A stretch of DNA of 45,388 nucleotides, from the IMG/VR virus record IMGVR_UViG_3300031521_000117, positions 1 through 45,388 of that record; one strand, written 5' to 3'. Of this stretch, positions 22,460 through 29,915 are shown piece after piece; the stretch's first letter is position 1; each line of letters starts with the position of its first letter. The notes beneath the pieces are model-generated. The model saw nothing but the letters and a program-made list of their open reading frames with translations. It did no database searches and was not told the origin of the DNA. Position numbers and translations under genes: made by a program. The stretch is from a virus.

Positions 22460-23727
22460 ATTCCGAGGTTAAAAAGGTTTTGTTTGTATTTACGGTTGAA
22501 TTTGCGGACCTGAGCTGTGGTTAATTCGTCGCGTATAGATTGATCAAATGTTATTAATGTTTCTGATGCGAGGTGCCTAACCTGTGAAGCGGGTACCAAC
22601 ATCGATTGAATATTTTTAGCCTTCAATTGCTCCACTGTGGCATTATCGGCACACCAAAACGGGAAATCTTCATCAAGTCCGCCAATTTGCTCCCAAACGG
22701 TGCGACGCATCACAAAACACCATCCGGAAAAATGCCGGCCAACAGTATATCCTTTTTCGGGGATCCGGATGTTTGCCTGGCGTTTGTCGCCCGGGTTGAT
22801 GGGCGACATTGCATCATGTTTCAGGAGCATCATTTGATGAAACCATCCGCGTTGGAATACCAGGTCGTTATTGGCGACGCAGATCCATGGAGCGCGGCCC
22901 CTGATTATTCCGGTGTTTGCAAAACTATTGTAATTGAATTGGCCATGGGCGTGTAAGGTTTCGGCATTTAAATAGGTTGCCTGGCTTTGCTCTATCACTA
23001 CAATATTGAATATCCCGGGTTTTTCGGATGCCTGAAGCGTGTTAATTGCCTGCTGTGTCATTGTTTTCAGTGCTTCGATTTTGGCATTCGAAAGGATTAC
23101 CACATCGCATAAGGCTTTACTACGTTGTTGCCTCTGTTTTTCGCGCTGATGTTCCTGCGCTTCGGTAGTTTCGAGGTTGTAATCGTAGAAGTACAGCACT
23201 TTATTGATTTGCGTTTCGGACTTGATGAACGGTTTCATCCGTTTTGAATAGTCGGAATCTTCGCCGTAAAGGATTGGTTTGAACAGAACCGTTTCGGCCA
23301 AAGCCCTGCGGATGCACATAATATGGTTTGGCAACCGGTGATATGTTTCGTCGGTATTATAGTCTTCCGGATAATCCTTCGAATAATAGCAGGGTTTTGG
23401 AGCTTCACCGTTCAAACTGACCGAAACTATGAAGGTAATAACATCCGATCCGGAGGCGGTTGCCTGGAGAAGCTCACTGATATAATCAGATGATACCCGG
23501 TCATCATCGTCAACAAATACCAGGTACTCACCCCGCGAAATGTCGATCAGGTTATTGCGCTTGGTGCCCAGCATGATGGTTTTATTGTCGATCAGTGTGA
23601 GGATCTCTACTTGTTTTTGAGATTCCGGATCCAGTTGCCTGAGTTGGCTAAAAAGCTGGTCCAGAATTTTGGGTAGAAAGGTATTGTAACGGTTATGAGT
23701 TGAGCAAACCAGAATTGATAGTTTCAT
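22456..23727 (-). CDS. Two-domain family-2-like glycosyltransferase
   Basis: About 423 residues from the ATG at 23727 (an in-frame TTG lies two codons upstream). Domain 1 begins KLSILVCSTHNRYNTFLPKI and has the DxD motif in EYLVFVDDDDRVSSDY (about 67-82). Domain 2, from about residue 205 (CDVVILSNAKIEALKTMTQQ), has APWICVANNDLVFQRGWF in the equivalent place and a GWCFVMRRTVWEQIGGLDED acceptor segment usual in GT2 enzymes. So two GT-A units are fused; the second has NND in place of DxD and may be less metal-dependent. It leads a two-gene unit with its own late promoter. Confidence 0.8.
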   Translation of the reverse strand: MKLSILVCSTHNRYNTFLPKILDQLFSQLRQLDPESQKQVEILTLIDNKTIMLGTKRNNLIDISRGEYLVFVDDDDRVSSDYISELLQATASGSDVITFIVSVSLNGEAPKPCYYSKDYPEDYNTDETYHRLPNHIMCIRRALAETVLFKPILYGEDSDYSKRMKPFIKSETQINKVLYFYDYNLETTEAQEHQREKQRQQRSKALCDVVILSNAKIEALKTMTQQAINTLQASEKPGIFNIVVIEQSQATYLNAETLHAHGQFNYNSFANTGIIRGRAPWICVANNDLVFQRGWFHQMMLLKHDAMSPINPGDKRQANIRIPEKGYTVGRHFSGWCFVMRRTVWEQIGGLDEDFPFWCADNATVEQLKAKNIQSMLVPASQVRHLASETLITFDQSIRDELTTAQVRKFNRKYKQNLFNLGI

Positions 23728-23742
23728 ATTCAATTTTTGAAT

Positions 23743-23777
23743 TAAAACTATCAGGTTGATATGAAGACATAAAGGAC
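23743..23777 (-). promoter_or_regulatory. Late promoter 5: GTCCTTT-N20-TAGTTTTA (glycosyltransferase unit)
   Basis: Minus strand GTCCTTT (23777-23771), 20 bases, TAGTTTTA (23750-23743; 5 of 6 matches to TAnnTTTG). It follows the hairpin at 23782-23803 and precedes the ATG at 23727 by 15 bases. Confidence 0.65.
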
Positions 23778-23781
23778 GAAA

Positions 23782-23803
23782 AAAGCAGCCCGGGAGCTGC
23801 TTT
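23782..23803 (-). terminator. Terminator before the glycosyltransferase unit
   Basis: AAAGCAGC (23782-23789) pairs with GCTGCTTT (23796-23803); on the minus strand the stem runs into TTTTTT. It follows the stop of the gene at 23808 by 4 bases. Confidence 0.75.
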
Positions 23804-23807
23804 AAAT

Positions 23808-24068
23808 CTAATTAAGTTTTGTAGGTTCTGATGTTGGTATGTCAGGTCGATCAGGAATTGAGAAAAATGAAGTTGCAGTTAAATTACCGTTTTCATCTTT
23901 TGATAAGTCAATTTTATTAAATTCTCCTCGCTTATCATTTTTACCATTCAGATATAAGAACTCTTTTGCTTTGTGATATGCTTCATTCAATGCGATTGAA
24001 CGAGGTGAAGTATAACGTATTGCATCCACAAGTTCTTTGATGATCTTTATCTCTATTGAATTTTCCAT
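23808..24068 (-). CDS. Small hypothetical cargo protein (86 aa)
   Basis: 86 residues starting MENSIEIKIIKELVDAIRYT, an amphipathic helix, followed by SIALNEAYHKAKEFLYLN and a polar C-terminus rich in Pro, Asp and Thr. No membrane segment or motif recognised. It is the last gene before the terminator at 23782-23803. TAAATTTG (24080-24073 on the minus strand) ends 4 bases before its ATG and could be a -7 element, but no good upstream element lies 20 bases away. Confidence 0.55.
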   Translation of the reverse strand: MENSIEIKIIKELVDAIRYTSPRSIALNEAYHKAKEFLYLNGKNDKRGEFNKIDLSKDENGNLTATSFFSIPDRPDIPTSEPTKLN

Positions 24069-24084
24069 ACCTCAAATTTATAAA

Positions 24085-24978
24085 TTATTGTTCTGATAGT
24101 GACCATTCAATAAACTTTTCTTCATCGATACTACCTTCAGCGGCAAACTGGTGAGCTGCTGTGGCGTTCCAGGGAAGTTCTGTGCCATCAGGCAGGATGA
24201 TTTTTTCAGGTTCGGTGCCCATTTCGGAAACGAATTCCCAGGCAACTCGGATAACATCTACTAATTTTTCTGATTCTACCTTGTGAATCAGGCGAAAGGA
24301 TTGTTTTTTACTCATGGTTGTACCTCCAGTTCTTTCTGTTTCCGTTATTTTGTATTCCCGTCTTTCGTAGTAATTGAGAACAAAATCAAAATTCACAAAA
24401 TGAGCGTCACGGAGTGAGCAATAATCATCGCTGGTAACAATCAAATGGTCGGTAACAACAATGCTTAAAAGACGTGAGGCTTCGATAAAACGTTTGGTAA
24501 AATCGATATCGGCAAGCGAAGGCCGCAGATTACCTGAAGGATGACTGTGGGCAATAATAATTCTTTGAGCATTGAGAATTAAAGCAATAGATAAAATTAA
24601 CTGAACGTTGATTTCAACTGAATTGATTCTGCCAGTGCAAATAGTACGGAATCCGATTACCTCTCCATTATTTGTAATATAAATTGCCCAGAAGTGTTCT
24701 TGTATTCCAGCAGAATCCATATCAGCGCTATTTTTAATTACCTGATAAGCATCTTTGGCAGATACAATCGAGTAAGTTGGCCTTTTGATTTCCTGATACT
24801 TCAGTTGTATTTCGCCACAAGTCCAATTTTCGCATTCTTGTTCCTGCAGCATTATATACTCTTTAAAATGATTGGCATATTCTTCCTTGAATTTTTCTGT
24901 CTTATCCTTAATTCTTTTTGTTTCAAATCTCGTCATCATTAACTCAATCTGCGAATCGGTAAATACTATATTTTTCAT
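24085..24978 (-). CDS. RadC-like JAB/MPN+ domain protein with C-terminal extension
   Basis: 297 residues. The metal-binding JAMM motif H-x-H-P-x-G with a downstream D is present: HSHPSGNLRPSLADIDF (H144, H146, D157), followed by VTDHLIVTSDDYCSLRD, as in RadC family proteins. RadC-like proteins are common in phages and mobile elements; their role is unsettled, with peptidase-like chemistry expected. The N-terminal about 65 residues and the C-terminal about 75 residues are outside the usual domain. The C-terminal part begins MSKKQSFRLIH at 24315, preceded by GGAGG, so a 76-residue product may also be made from an internal start. It lies in the cargo block. Confidence 0.82.
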   Translation of the reverse strand: MKNIVFTDSQIELMMTRFETKRIKDKTEKFKEEYANHFKEYIMLQEQECENWTCGEIQLKYQEIKRPTYSIVSAKDAYQVIKNSADMDSAGIQEHFWAIYITNNGEVIGFRTICTGRINSVEINVQLILSIALILNAQRIIIAHSHPSGNLRPSLADIDFTKRFIEASRLLSIVVTDHLIVTSDDYCSLRDAHFVNFDFVLNYYERREYKITETERTGGTTMSKKQSFRLIHKVESEKLVDVIRVAWEFVSEMGTEPEKIILPDGTELPWNATAAHQFAAEGSIDEEKFIEWSLSEQ

Positions 24979-25011
24979 ACTTTTGAAGTGTTAAATTCAT
25001 ACTTTTAATGA

Positions 25012-25052
25012 ATCCCCCGGCAGGTGCTACTAACACCTGAGCCCCGGGGGAT
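25012..25052 (-). terminator. Nested hairpin terminator in the cargo block
   Basis: ATCCCCCGG / CCGGGGGAT outer stem with CAGGTG / CACCTG inside, between the gene ending at 25061 and the RadC-like gene. On the minus strand it is followed by TCATTAAAAG rather than a long T run, so termination may be partial. The remaining bases of 24979-25011 contain AAAAGTATGAA twice. Confidence 0.6.
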
Positions 25053-25060
25053 TGTTGTTT

Positions 25061-25306
25061 TTAATTAGTTGCTGACTGATTTTCTTCGGGTACTTCTAAA
25101 AATGGAATATGTGTTCCAGATTTGATGTAAGTATTATATTCCAACTGTAACTTTGCTGTATTCATAATCTTTCCGGCTCCATGAAATAACACTTTTGCTT
25201 CTCTTAACCCGATTTGATTAGTCCTCAATTCTTGATAAATTTTAATCACATCTGCTCTTAAATCGTTGATGTTGTTTAAACTTGGTGGTGATGAATTCTT
25301 TTTCAT
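25061..25306 (-). CDS. Small hypothetical cargo protein (81 aa)
   Basis: 81 residues. NNINDLRADVIKIYQELRTN, then QIGLREAKVLFHGAGKIMNT and AKLQLEYNTYIKSG: helical, with a pattern I have met in small Bacteroidota phage proteins placed near regulatory or homing genes, but I cannot name it. Starts 12 bases after the basic protein gene, so the two are probably one unit from the promoter at 25784-25816. Function unknown. Confidence 0.55.
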   Translation of the reverse strand: MKKNSSPPSLNNINDLRADVIKIYQELRTNQIGLREAKVLFHGAGKIMNTAKLQLEYNTYIKSGTHIPFLEVPEENQSATN

Positions 25307-25318
25307 TTCTATAATTTT

Positions 25319-25756
25319 TTAGTTTGACAATCTTTTTATTTCTCTACCTAATATGAGAACCTCTTTTCTAAGCTCAATAAAATCCTGTGGAATATCTGAT
25401 CTTTTCAAATTTGATCTTTTACAAATGATAGCAGAAATATATGAATCTGTGATATCATTAACCTTTTTCATTGTTCTGGCTTTTTGATATTCTGGATGAT
25501 CGTTATTGTATTTTCTGACACGATCCCGTTCCTGTTGTGGGTTTTCTTTTCGCTTTTTAGATTGGCGTTCTCTTGCCTTTGCATTTATTACTTCTGCATT
25601 CTCTTTTCTGTATTTTCTTCCACGAGCAATAATTTTTTCACGGTTGTTTTTAGCATTTCTTTCCGCAATTTGTTTTGCCTTTTCAGGATTTTCCCGCCGC
25701 CATTTCGCAAGATATTCATTGCGTCGCCCAGAATTATTATCTATTACACAAGTCAT
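25319..25756 (-). CDS. Highly basic repeat-containing protein (145 aa)
   Basis: 145 residues from the ATG at 25756; a longer frame would start inside the promoter. The N-terminal two-thirds is a run of basic helical units with Arg/Lys/Glu/Asn, such as YLAKWRRENPEKAKQIAERN, YRKENAEVINAKARERQSKK and YNNDHPEYQK, spaced about 12-14 residues. This is the pattern of small nucleic-acid-binding phage proteins often found with HNH or GIY-YIG genes. The C-terminal DFIELRKEVLILGREIKRL is a short coiled coil. DNA or RNA binding is inferred from charge and repeats. Confidence 0.6.
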   Translation of the reverse strand: MTCVIDNNSGRRNEYLAKWRRENPEKAKQIAERNAKNNREKIIARGRKYRKENAEVINAKARERQSKKRKENPQQERDRVRKYNNDHPEYQKARTMKKVNDITDSYISAIICKRSNLKRSDIPQDFIELRKEVLILGREIKRLSN

Positions 25757-25783
25757 CTGAAATATTTTAACGATTTGATAAGA

Positions 25784-25816
25784 CAAATGTAAATAAAACT
25801 TCCATTTACTTCCAAA
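25784..25816 (-). promoter_or_regulatory. Bacteroidota-type promoter for the basic-protein gene
   Basis: Minus strand TTTG (25816-25813), 21 bases, TACATTTG (25791-25784). It has the same -7 octamer as the Cro promoter at 2081-2112, and a TTTG rather than a GTCCTTT upstream element. Leader to the ATG at 25756 is about 20 nt. It suggests expression by the host enzyme, perhaps in the lysogen. Confidence 0.65.
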
Positions 25817-25866
25817 TAAAAGTATAAAATAGTTTAAAAATTTATATGGAGTTTAAAAAAATCAAT

Positions 25867-25874
25867 TAATTTTG
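25867..25874 (+). promoter_or_regulatory. -7 element for the ribbon-helix-helix gene
   Basis: TAATTTTG, a perfect TAnnTTTG, 14 bases before the ATG at 25889. No clear TTTG lies 20 bases upstream, so the upstream half is weak or needs a regulator. Leader would be about 8 nt. Confidence 0.45.
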
Positions 25875-25888
25875 CTAAAAAAAAGATC

Positions 25889-26074
25889 ATGGGCGAAAAA
25901 CAACAGGTTAGTTTCAAGTTAGATAGCGATGTAATTGAGCGACTAGACAACACTTTGGATAGGTACAAAGAAGTAACTGGAATCAAACCAAAGAAACTGG
26001 AATGCTTTGAAGTGGCCGTAAAAGACTATATCGAAAAGCTTGAAAAACAGATTGAAGTATTGAAAGATCTATAG
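25889..26074 (+). CDS. Ribbon-helix-helix DNA-binding protein (61 aa)
   Basis: 61 residues. QVSFKLDSDVIERLDNTLDR is a beta strand followed by helix 1, and KKLECFEVAVKDYIEKL is helix 2, the layout of a ribbon-helix-helix (CopG/Arc-like) repressor. The C-terminus is a short coiled coil. It is the only plus-strand gene inside the long late region, with its own promoter and a strong bidirectional terminator behind it (26104-26134), and is divergent from the basic-protein gene, so it may control that promoter and be expressed in the lysogen. No toxin partner is evident beside it. Confidence 0.7.
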   Translation: MGEKQQVSFKLDSDVIERLDNTLDRYKEVTGIKPKKLECFEVAVKDYIEKLEKQIEVLKDL

Positions 26075-26103
26075 TTTTCCGTCGAGATATAAATGTTTGA
26101 TAA

Positions 26104-26134
26104 ACAAAACCCCGGGTGATAGCCGGGGTTTTGT
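26104..26134. terminator. Bidirectional terminator between the RHH and BRCT genes
   Basis: ACAAAACCCCGG (26104-26115) pairs perfectly with CCGGGGTTTTGT (26123-26134), 12 bp, with T-rich ends on both strands. It separates the convergent RHH gene (plus) and BRCT gene (minus). Confidence 0.85.
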
Positions 26135-26135
26135 T

Positions 26136-26453
26136 TTAATAGTAGAAGCTAATATAACTGGGGAGATCATCTAGCTCGAAGTATCGCCTAATAAAAGTTT
26201 CTTCATCAATTACCTGTATGTTGTAGCCCTGGGATTTTAGTTCTTCAACTTGTTTTAATTTAGAAGGGCCAGCTTTTGCACCGGTTACTACAAAATCAAC
26301 TTTTTTACTTACCACTCCTTTATGAGTAGCATCGGCCATTTCACACAAAAGCCAATACATGTGCTTTTCATTAATCAGATGCATGTCGCCTGTAAACAGG
26401 ATGTTCTTTCCGGTAAATTCATTCGTTAGTTTTTTCATTGGTTGTTGTTTCAT
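26136..26453 (-). CDS. Stand-alone BRCT-domain protein
   Basis: About 105 residues from the ATG at 26453 (another ATG lies at 26438). FTGKNILFTGDM is strand 1 of a BRCT domain, CEMADATHKGVVSKKVDFVV the usual helix-1/strand-3 part where cognate domains have G(A/G)..S..T.LV, then AGPSKLKQVEELKSQGYNIQ and VIDEETFIRRYF the helix 2 and end. This is the DNA-ligase/RFC type of BRCT, which binds DNA ends or phosphorylated partners. It starts inside the end of the HIRAN gene, so both are co-translated. A role in DNA-end or damage recognition is inference. Confidence 0.78.
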   Translation of the reverse strand: MKQQPMKKLTNEFTGKNILFTGDMHLINEKHMYWLLCEMADATHKGVVSKKVDFVVTGAKAGPSKLKQVEELKSQGYNIQVIDEETFIRRYFELDDLPSYISFYY

Positions 26454-26931
26454 TGGGTTTATATTCAATTAATTCAATGTAAGCATCAAACCAACGGTCA
26501 AAATAACTCAGGGTTCCAAAGTAAGTTTTAATCAAAACCCGGTCATCAATAAGCGGAGCATAAATCGCCGCATCATCCCTGGTTAAATAACCTAAAACTT
26601 CACCAGTAAAACGCACAACCATAACAGCATTTGGCTCGTGTTCATTATCTGGCTCACGAGCCAGCATTAATTCTTCACCTTTTACACAACTGCCACAAAT
26701 ACCCAGTCTATTTTCAAAAGAGATACCCGCCACCGTTGTAGTAATTGCTTCGGTTGGCTGGGTGTACTTATCAGTGTCGTACCTCAGGTAATAAATCCGC
26801 CTATTCTTTTCCTCGTTAACTGCATTCCTGGCACTGTACTCTTTCGCAATATCAGGTTCTTTATTTTTTTGCACAATAAAAACAACCAGCACCAAAAACA
26901 CGAGCAATCCAATTACTATTTCCATAAGCAA
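26419..26931 (-). CDS. Membrane-anchored HIRAN-domain protein
   Basis: 170 residues. The N-terminus MEIVIGLLVFLVLVVFIV is a membrane helix. Residues about 65-135 match the HIRAN domain: TTTVAGISFENR, LMLAREPDNEHEPNAVMVV and GEVLGYLTRDDAAIYAPLI, including the hallmark REPdN..D/E.NAV block. HIRAN domains bind DNA, in HLTF the 3' end of single strands, and occur in repair and remodelling proteins and as stand-alone phage proteins. A membrane anchor on one is unusual. It is co-translated with the BRCT gene (overlap about 35 bases). Alternative start at 26925. Confidence 0.78.
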   Translation of the reverse strand: MLMEIVIGLLVFLVLVVFIVQKNKEPDIAKEYSARNAVNEEKNRRIYYLRYDTDKYTQPTEAITTTVAGISFENRLGICGSCVKGEELMLAREPDNEHEPNAVMVVRFTGEVLGYLTRDDAAIYAPLIDDRVLIKTYFGTLSYFDRWFDAYIELIEYKPNETTTNEKTNE

Positions 26932-27279
26932 GCAGGTTGGCGGTTAACATTGCCTGCAAGTTAAGACTTTTAGGAGAGAAAATAATCCGTTTCGGTCAAC
27001 ATCCATCAGGGTTAAGCCAAGATTAATCAACAAAATAAAAAGCTTTTTGGGTTAACACGCTGTAACACAACACAAAAAACAACTAAAAAATTTTTAATTT
27101 TTTGTTGTTTGAAGGTTGACTCCGAGCCCGCCCTGAACTCGACTTGCAACTGCAAAGGGTCGCCGATGCCGGAAATATGACAAAAGGCCTGATCATCAGG
27201 TTCGTAAATCCAACCTGTTTTAGGTTGGGGGTGCATGGGTACCATGCCCCTCTTTTAATGTAATAGGGGTAACTTTTAT
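26932..27279. other. Gene-free structured stretch after the terminase gene
   Basis: About 350 bases without a gene I trust. It has an AT-rich inverted repeat around 27075-27110 (ACAACTAAAAAATT/AATTTTTTGTTGT), CCAACCT-GTTTT-AGGTTGG (27210-27228), and GGGG..CATGG/CCATG..CCCC (about 27227-27249). A 72-codon minus-strand frame (27027-27245) exists but has no clear ribosome site, and its ATG lies within a hairpin. It could be a terminator cluster, a small RNA or part of a mobile repeat. Confidence 0.4.
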
Positions 27280-28986
27280 TTATCCCACCGTAGTTAAATC
27301 ACCTGAGCTTTGCTTGCGCATGCCCTTGTTTAGGTTGAGCCACTGCTTGCGACACATTAGATATTTGAACGCATCACTAAAATTGGTGGAGTGTTTGGGT
27401 AGCTTATGAATTGCGAGGCCTTCGCTCTTCTTATCCTTTACAATCATCTTACGATTGTTGCGAGTGACAACCTTTGATGGTGCTGTCTCAAGCGAAGACT
27501 TAAGACATGGACAGTTGAACTGATCAATACACACAACAGGCAGAGCAGGGTTAGTATCTGATAGCAGATCGATCATGAAGTTATACTCAGTATTTGAATG
27601 AATGGTAGCCTGTCCGATTGACCTAAGCATAACCTTCCATCCAGTACGTTTGCCTTCCTCATTCTTTTCAATTGCTTTCTTGATCTGAGATGCAAGGTCC
27701 TGTCCTGACTTGCTATAGTTGTTACCTGCACGGTCATAGTATAGGTTAAGTGTCTTCTCTTCGTGTGGCTTGAAGTACTCAATGAACTGATCTGCTAACT
27801 GCCTAATAGAATTGGGAGGTAGTACATATAATTCTTTCAATAGATTGTATTCACGTTTTTTCTTGCCATCCTGGGCAATGATCATTGATGTCATATTGCC
27901 GAAGTCCATTCCTGCATCGATGGCTTTTATCTTATCTAACTTAGCCAGGATACGGCAGTCTTCAGTATCACGGATGCCGAAATAGTCACTCCAGTGTGCA
28001 TCGGCCCCATCCTGATAGAAATGCTTTTCTGTAAGCTTTGAATAAAAGCGATTTCCGGCCATTAATTTCGGCTTCAGTGAAAGTATTGCCTGTGCAACGT
28101 CTTCCAGGTCGGTTTCGAACTCTTCAGAGAAGAAATCAACGCCTAAAATGTCAGCATTGATGAATGAGCTGGCCACCCAAAAGAAAACAGATTTTTTGCG
28201 GACCTTTCTCCACCGGGCTTCCCATCGGTCGAGTTTACGTTTTACAATTGCCAATTCTTTGCGGTCGCCCGAATCCTTAGCGATTACATATTCCTTTTTG
28301 ATATCATTGTAAACAAAGCCAGTTTTCAGAATCCGGACGATTTGTTTAACCTCCATTCTTTTGCGATGCTTCAGGATCCAGTCATGCTCACCAATCAAAT
28401 TCGGATTGGGCATGTCGGTTGTGAAGGTCTGGGACCGATAGAATGGAGATTGTCCATATCTGACCTTAAATCCGCGAACAGCTTTGGTCAGTTTGGCGAT
28501 TTTATCTTCCCGGAAGAATTTGACTTCATCACCAATGATGGCAACATAGGATTTACCGGCTGCTGTGGATGGCCGGTCGAGCGAAATGAAAGTGAGGTTA
28601 AATCCGTTGAAAAATATAACGGTGTGCTTATAGCTGGAGATAATATTAATCGGCTTTTCTTTCCAGTGTTCCAGCGGTTCTTTTTCAACCACATAATGAA
28701 TATCCTCTTCCCATCCCAGGAGGCGCAAACCTTCCTGCATGGTTGGCCAAACATTTTTCTGAAGATTGGTAAACGTATCGGCAACCAGGGCGACAGGAGC
28801 TCCCGGCATATCGTAAACCATTTCCTGAAGGCGTTCCGCCTGAAATGCGGTTGTTTTGGTTGATCCACGGCCACCAATGAAATAAAGTGATCCGGGCATC
28901 ATTATTCCACTGGTTTGCGCCAACCAGTTCATGTATCGGACTTCCACATCCGGACGGTCCAGATCAATTTTCGTCGGTTTGGTCAT
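27280..28986 (-). CDS. terL: Terminase large subunit
   Basis: 568 residues. ATPase: Walker A GGRGSTKT (about 38-45) and Walker B YVAIIGDE (about 147-154) followed by VKFF. Nuclease: KAIDAGMDFGNMTSMIIA (D357, D361) begins the RNase H-like domain, LYYDRAGNN gives another acidic residue, and NFSDAFKYLM the final Asp. Both activities needed to package and cut DNA are thus present. It is the last of a six-gene unit that starts with a glycosyltransferase-like gene and overlaps the preceding gene by 23 bases. The packaging mode (cos or headful) cannot be told from sequence. Confidence 0.93.
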   Translation of the reverse strand: MTKPTKIDLDRPDVEVRYMNWLAQTSGIMMPGSLYFIGGRGSTKTTAFQAERLQEMVYDMPGAPVALVADTFTNLQKNVWPTMQEGLRLLGWEEDIHYVVEKEPLEHWKEKPINIISSYKHTVIFFNGFNLTFISLDRPSTAAGKSYVAIIGDEVKFFREDKIAKLTKAVRGFKVRYGQSPFYRSQTFTTDMPNPNLIGEHDWILKHRKRMEVKQIVRILKTGFVYNDIKKEYVIAKDSGDRKELAIVKRKLDRWEARWRKVRKKSVFFWVASSFINADILGVDFFSEEFETDLEDVAQAILSLKPKLMAGNRFYSKLTEKHFYQDGADAHWSDYFGIRDTEDCRILAKLDKIKAIDAGMDFGNMTSMIIAQDGKKKREYNLLKELYVLPPNSIRQLADQFIEYFKPHEEKTLNLYYDRAGNNYSKSGQDLASQIKKAIEKNEEGKRTGWKVMLRSIGQATIHSNTEYNFMIDLLSDTNPALPVVCIDQFNCPCLKSSLETAPSKVVTRNNRKMIVKDKKSEGLAIHKLPKHSTNFSDAFKYLMCRKQWLNLNKGMRKQSSGDLTTVG

Positions 28987-29587
28987 TGAGCATTTCTATA
29001 AAGTCAATATCTTCAACCATTGCTTCTTGTTTCCAGCGTTTTTTGTCTGCGGCCGATTCATCCAGTTCGTCAATTTCTTTAGCAAGTGCATTGCGGTCGA
29101 TTGGTGGTAATTTGGCCTGAACCGGGTTCATGGTATAAATCTTAATTGGCCGTTCGTATAATTCTTTTGGAATATTGATCGGGTCGGGCTGATCCAATTG
29201 GCGGGCTTTGTAGCTATCCCATTGCAAAGCTCTCCAAATTTCGAGGTCTTTAACCGACTGAGCGCCTTCAAGTGCAAGTTGGGCAACCTGTTCAAACTGT
29301 TCGGCCTTCAGGTTGCGTGCAGCACGCTTATCTAAGATTTCATCAGAATAAAACAAGTTGATTGATTCCTCAAACATCTGTTTGACACGGTAAAGGCTTA
29401 TACTATAGGGTTTTTTGATAAAGAATGCTATGGTTTCATTCAGACCATACCTACGGCGCATAGAATTCATTTTAATCAGGATATCCAGATATTCAAGCTC
29501 ATCATCTGTTAGATTCGACTTGCTGCCTGTCTCAATGTATTCAGCAATTTCGTGGTACCGGCTGACTTCGAACTTATTCTTTGCCAT
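28964..29587 (-). CDS. Protein upstream of terL, terminase-associated (207 aa)
   Basis: 207 residues, largely helical and charged: KFEVSRYHEIAEYIETGSKS, ILDKRAARNLKAEQFEQVAQ, then a Pro-rich linker (QLDQPDPINIPKELYERP) and an acidic C-terminus. It lies between a small HTH-containing gene and terL and overlaps both (14 and 23 bases). I know a protein of this size at this place in other Bacteroidota phages but no domain name. It may belong to the small-terminase function. Confidence 0.55.
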   Translation of the reverse strand: MAKNKFEVSRYHEIAEYIETGSKSNLTDDELEYLDILIKMNSMRRRYGLNETIAFFIKKPYSISLYRVKQMFEESINLFYSDEILDKRAARNLKAEQFEQVAQLALEGAQSVKDLEIWRALQWDSYKARQLDQPDPINIPKELYERPIKIYTMNPVQAKLPPIDRNALAKEIDELDESAADKKRWKQEAMVEDIDFIEMLNDQTDEN

Positions 29588-29915
29588 AGATGATCCTTTC
29601 TTTCAATTCCTGAAACCTGATTTGAAACCGTCGTTTATCGAGGCGCTGCGCCTGGGTAGCATTTCCTTCGTTGGCTGCTTTTTGGGTTGCAATCGTTTCG
29701 TTCGCTTCATTCACCAGGATACCGCGCTCATAATGGAACATGATCCGGCTGTCCTCACGATAGAACTCAAGCAAAAAGGTATCCTTATCGATGCCAAAAT
29801 ACATGGCAATCTTCTCTGGAGTATAGCCAACTGCAGCAATGTACTCAAGGTTTTCAATTTCATTAAGCGGAAACCACCAGGGCCATTCACTTAGTATATC
29901 CGGTTCTAAATTCAT
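29574..29915 (-). CDS. Small-terminase-like HTH protein (113 aa)
   Basis: 113 residues. LEYIAAVGYTPEKIAMYFGI followed by DKDTFLLEFYREDSRI is a helix-turn-helix like that at the N-terminus of small terminase subunits, which bind the packaging start site. The C-terminal half (RLDKRRFQIRFQELKERIIY) is a basic helix suited to oligomerisation. It lies two genes upstream of terL. The small-terminase assignment is likely but not certain; the 207-residue protein between could also contribute. Confidence 0.6.
   Translation of the reverse strand: MNLEPDILSEWPWWFPLNEIENLEYIAAVGYTPEKIAMYFGIDKDTFLLEFYREDSRIMFHYERGILVNEANETIATQKAANEGNATQAQRLDKRRFQIRFQELKERIIYGKE

Noticed and set aside
25889-26074. Toxin-antitoxin pair with the RHH protein as antitoxin
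   Set aside because: The RHH gene stands alone between two terminated units; no RelE/ParE-like gene is adjacent on its strand.
27027-27245. 72-codon frame after terL
   Set aside because: Start codon lies in a hairpin, no ribosome site, and the peptide looks like translated repeat DNA; kept only as part of the intergenic entry.
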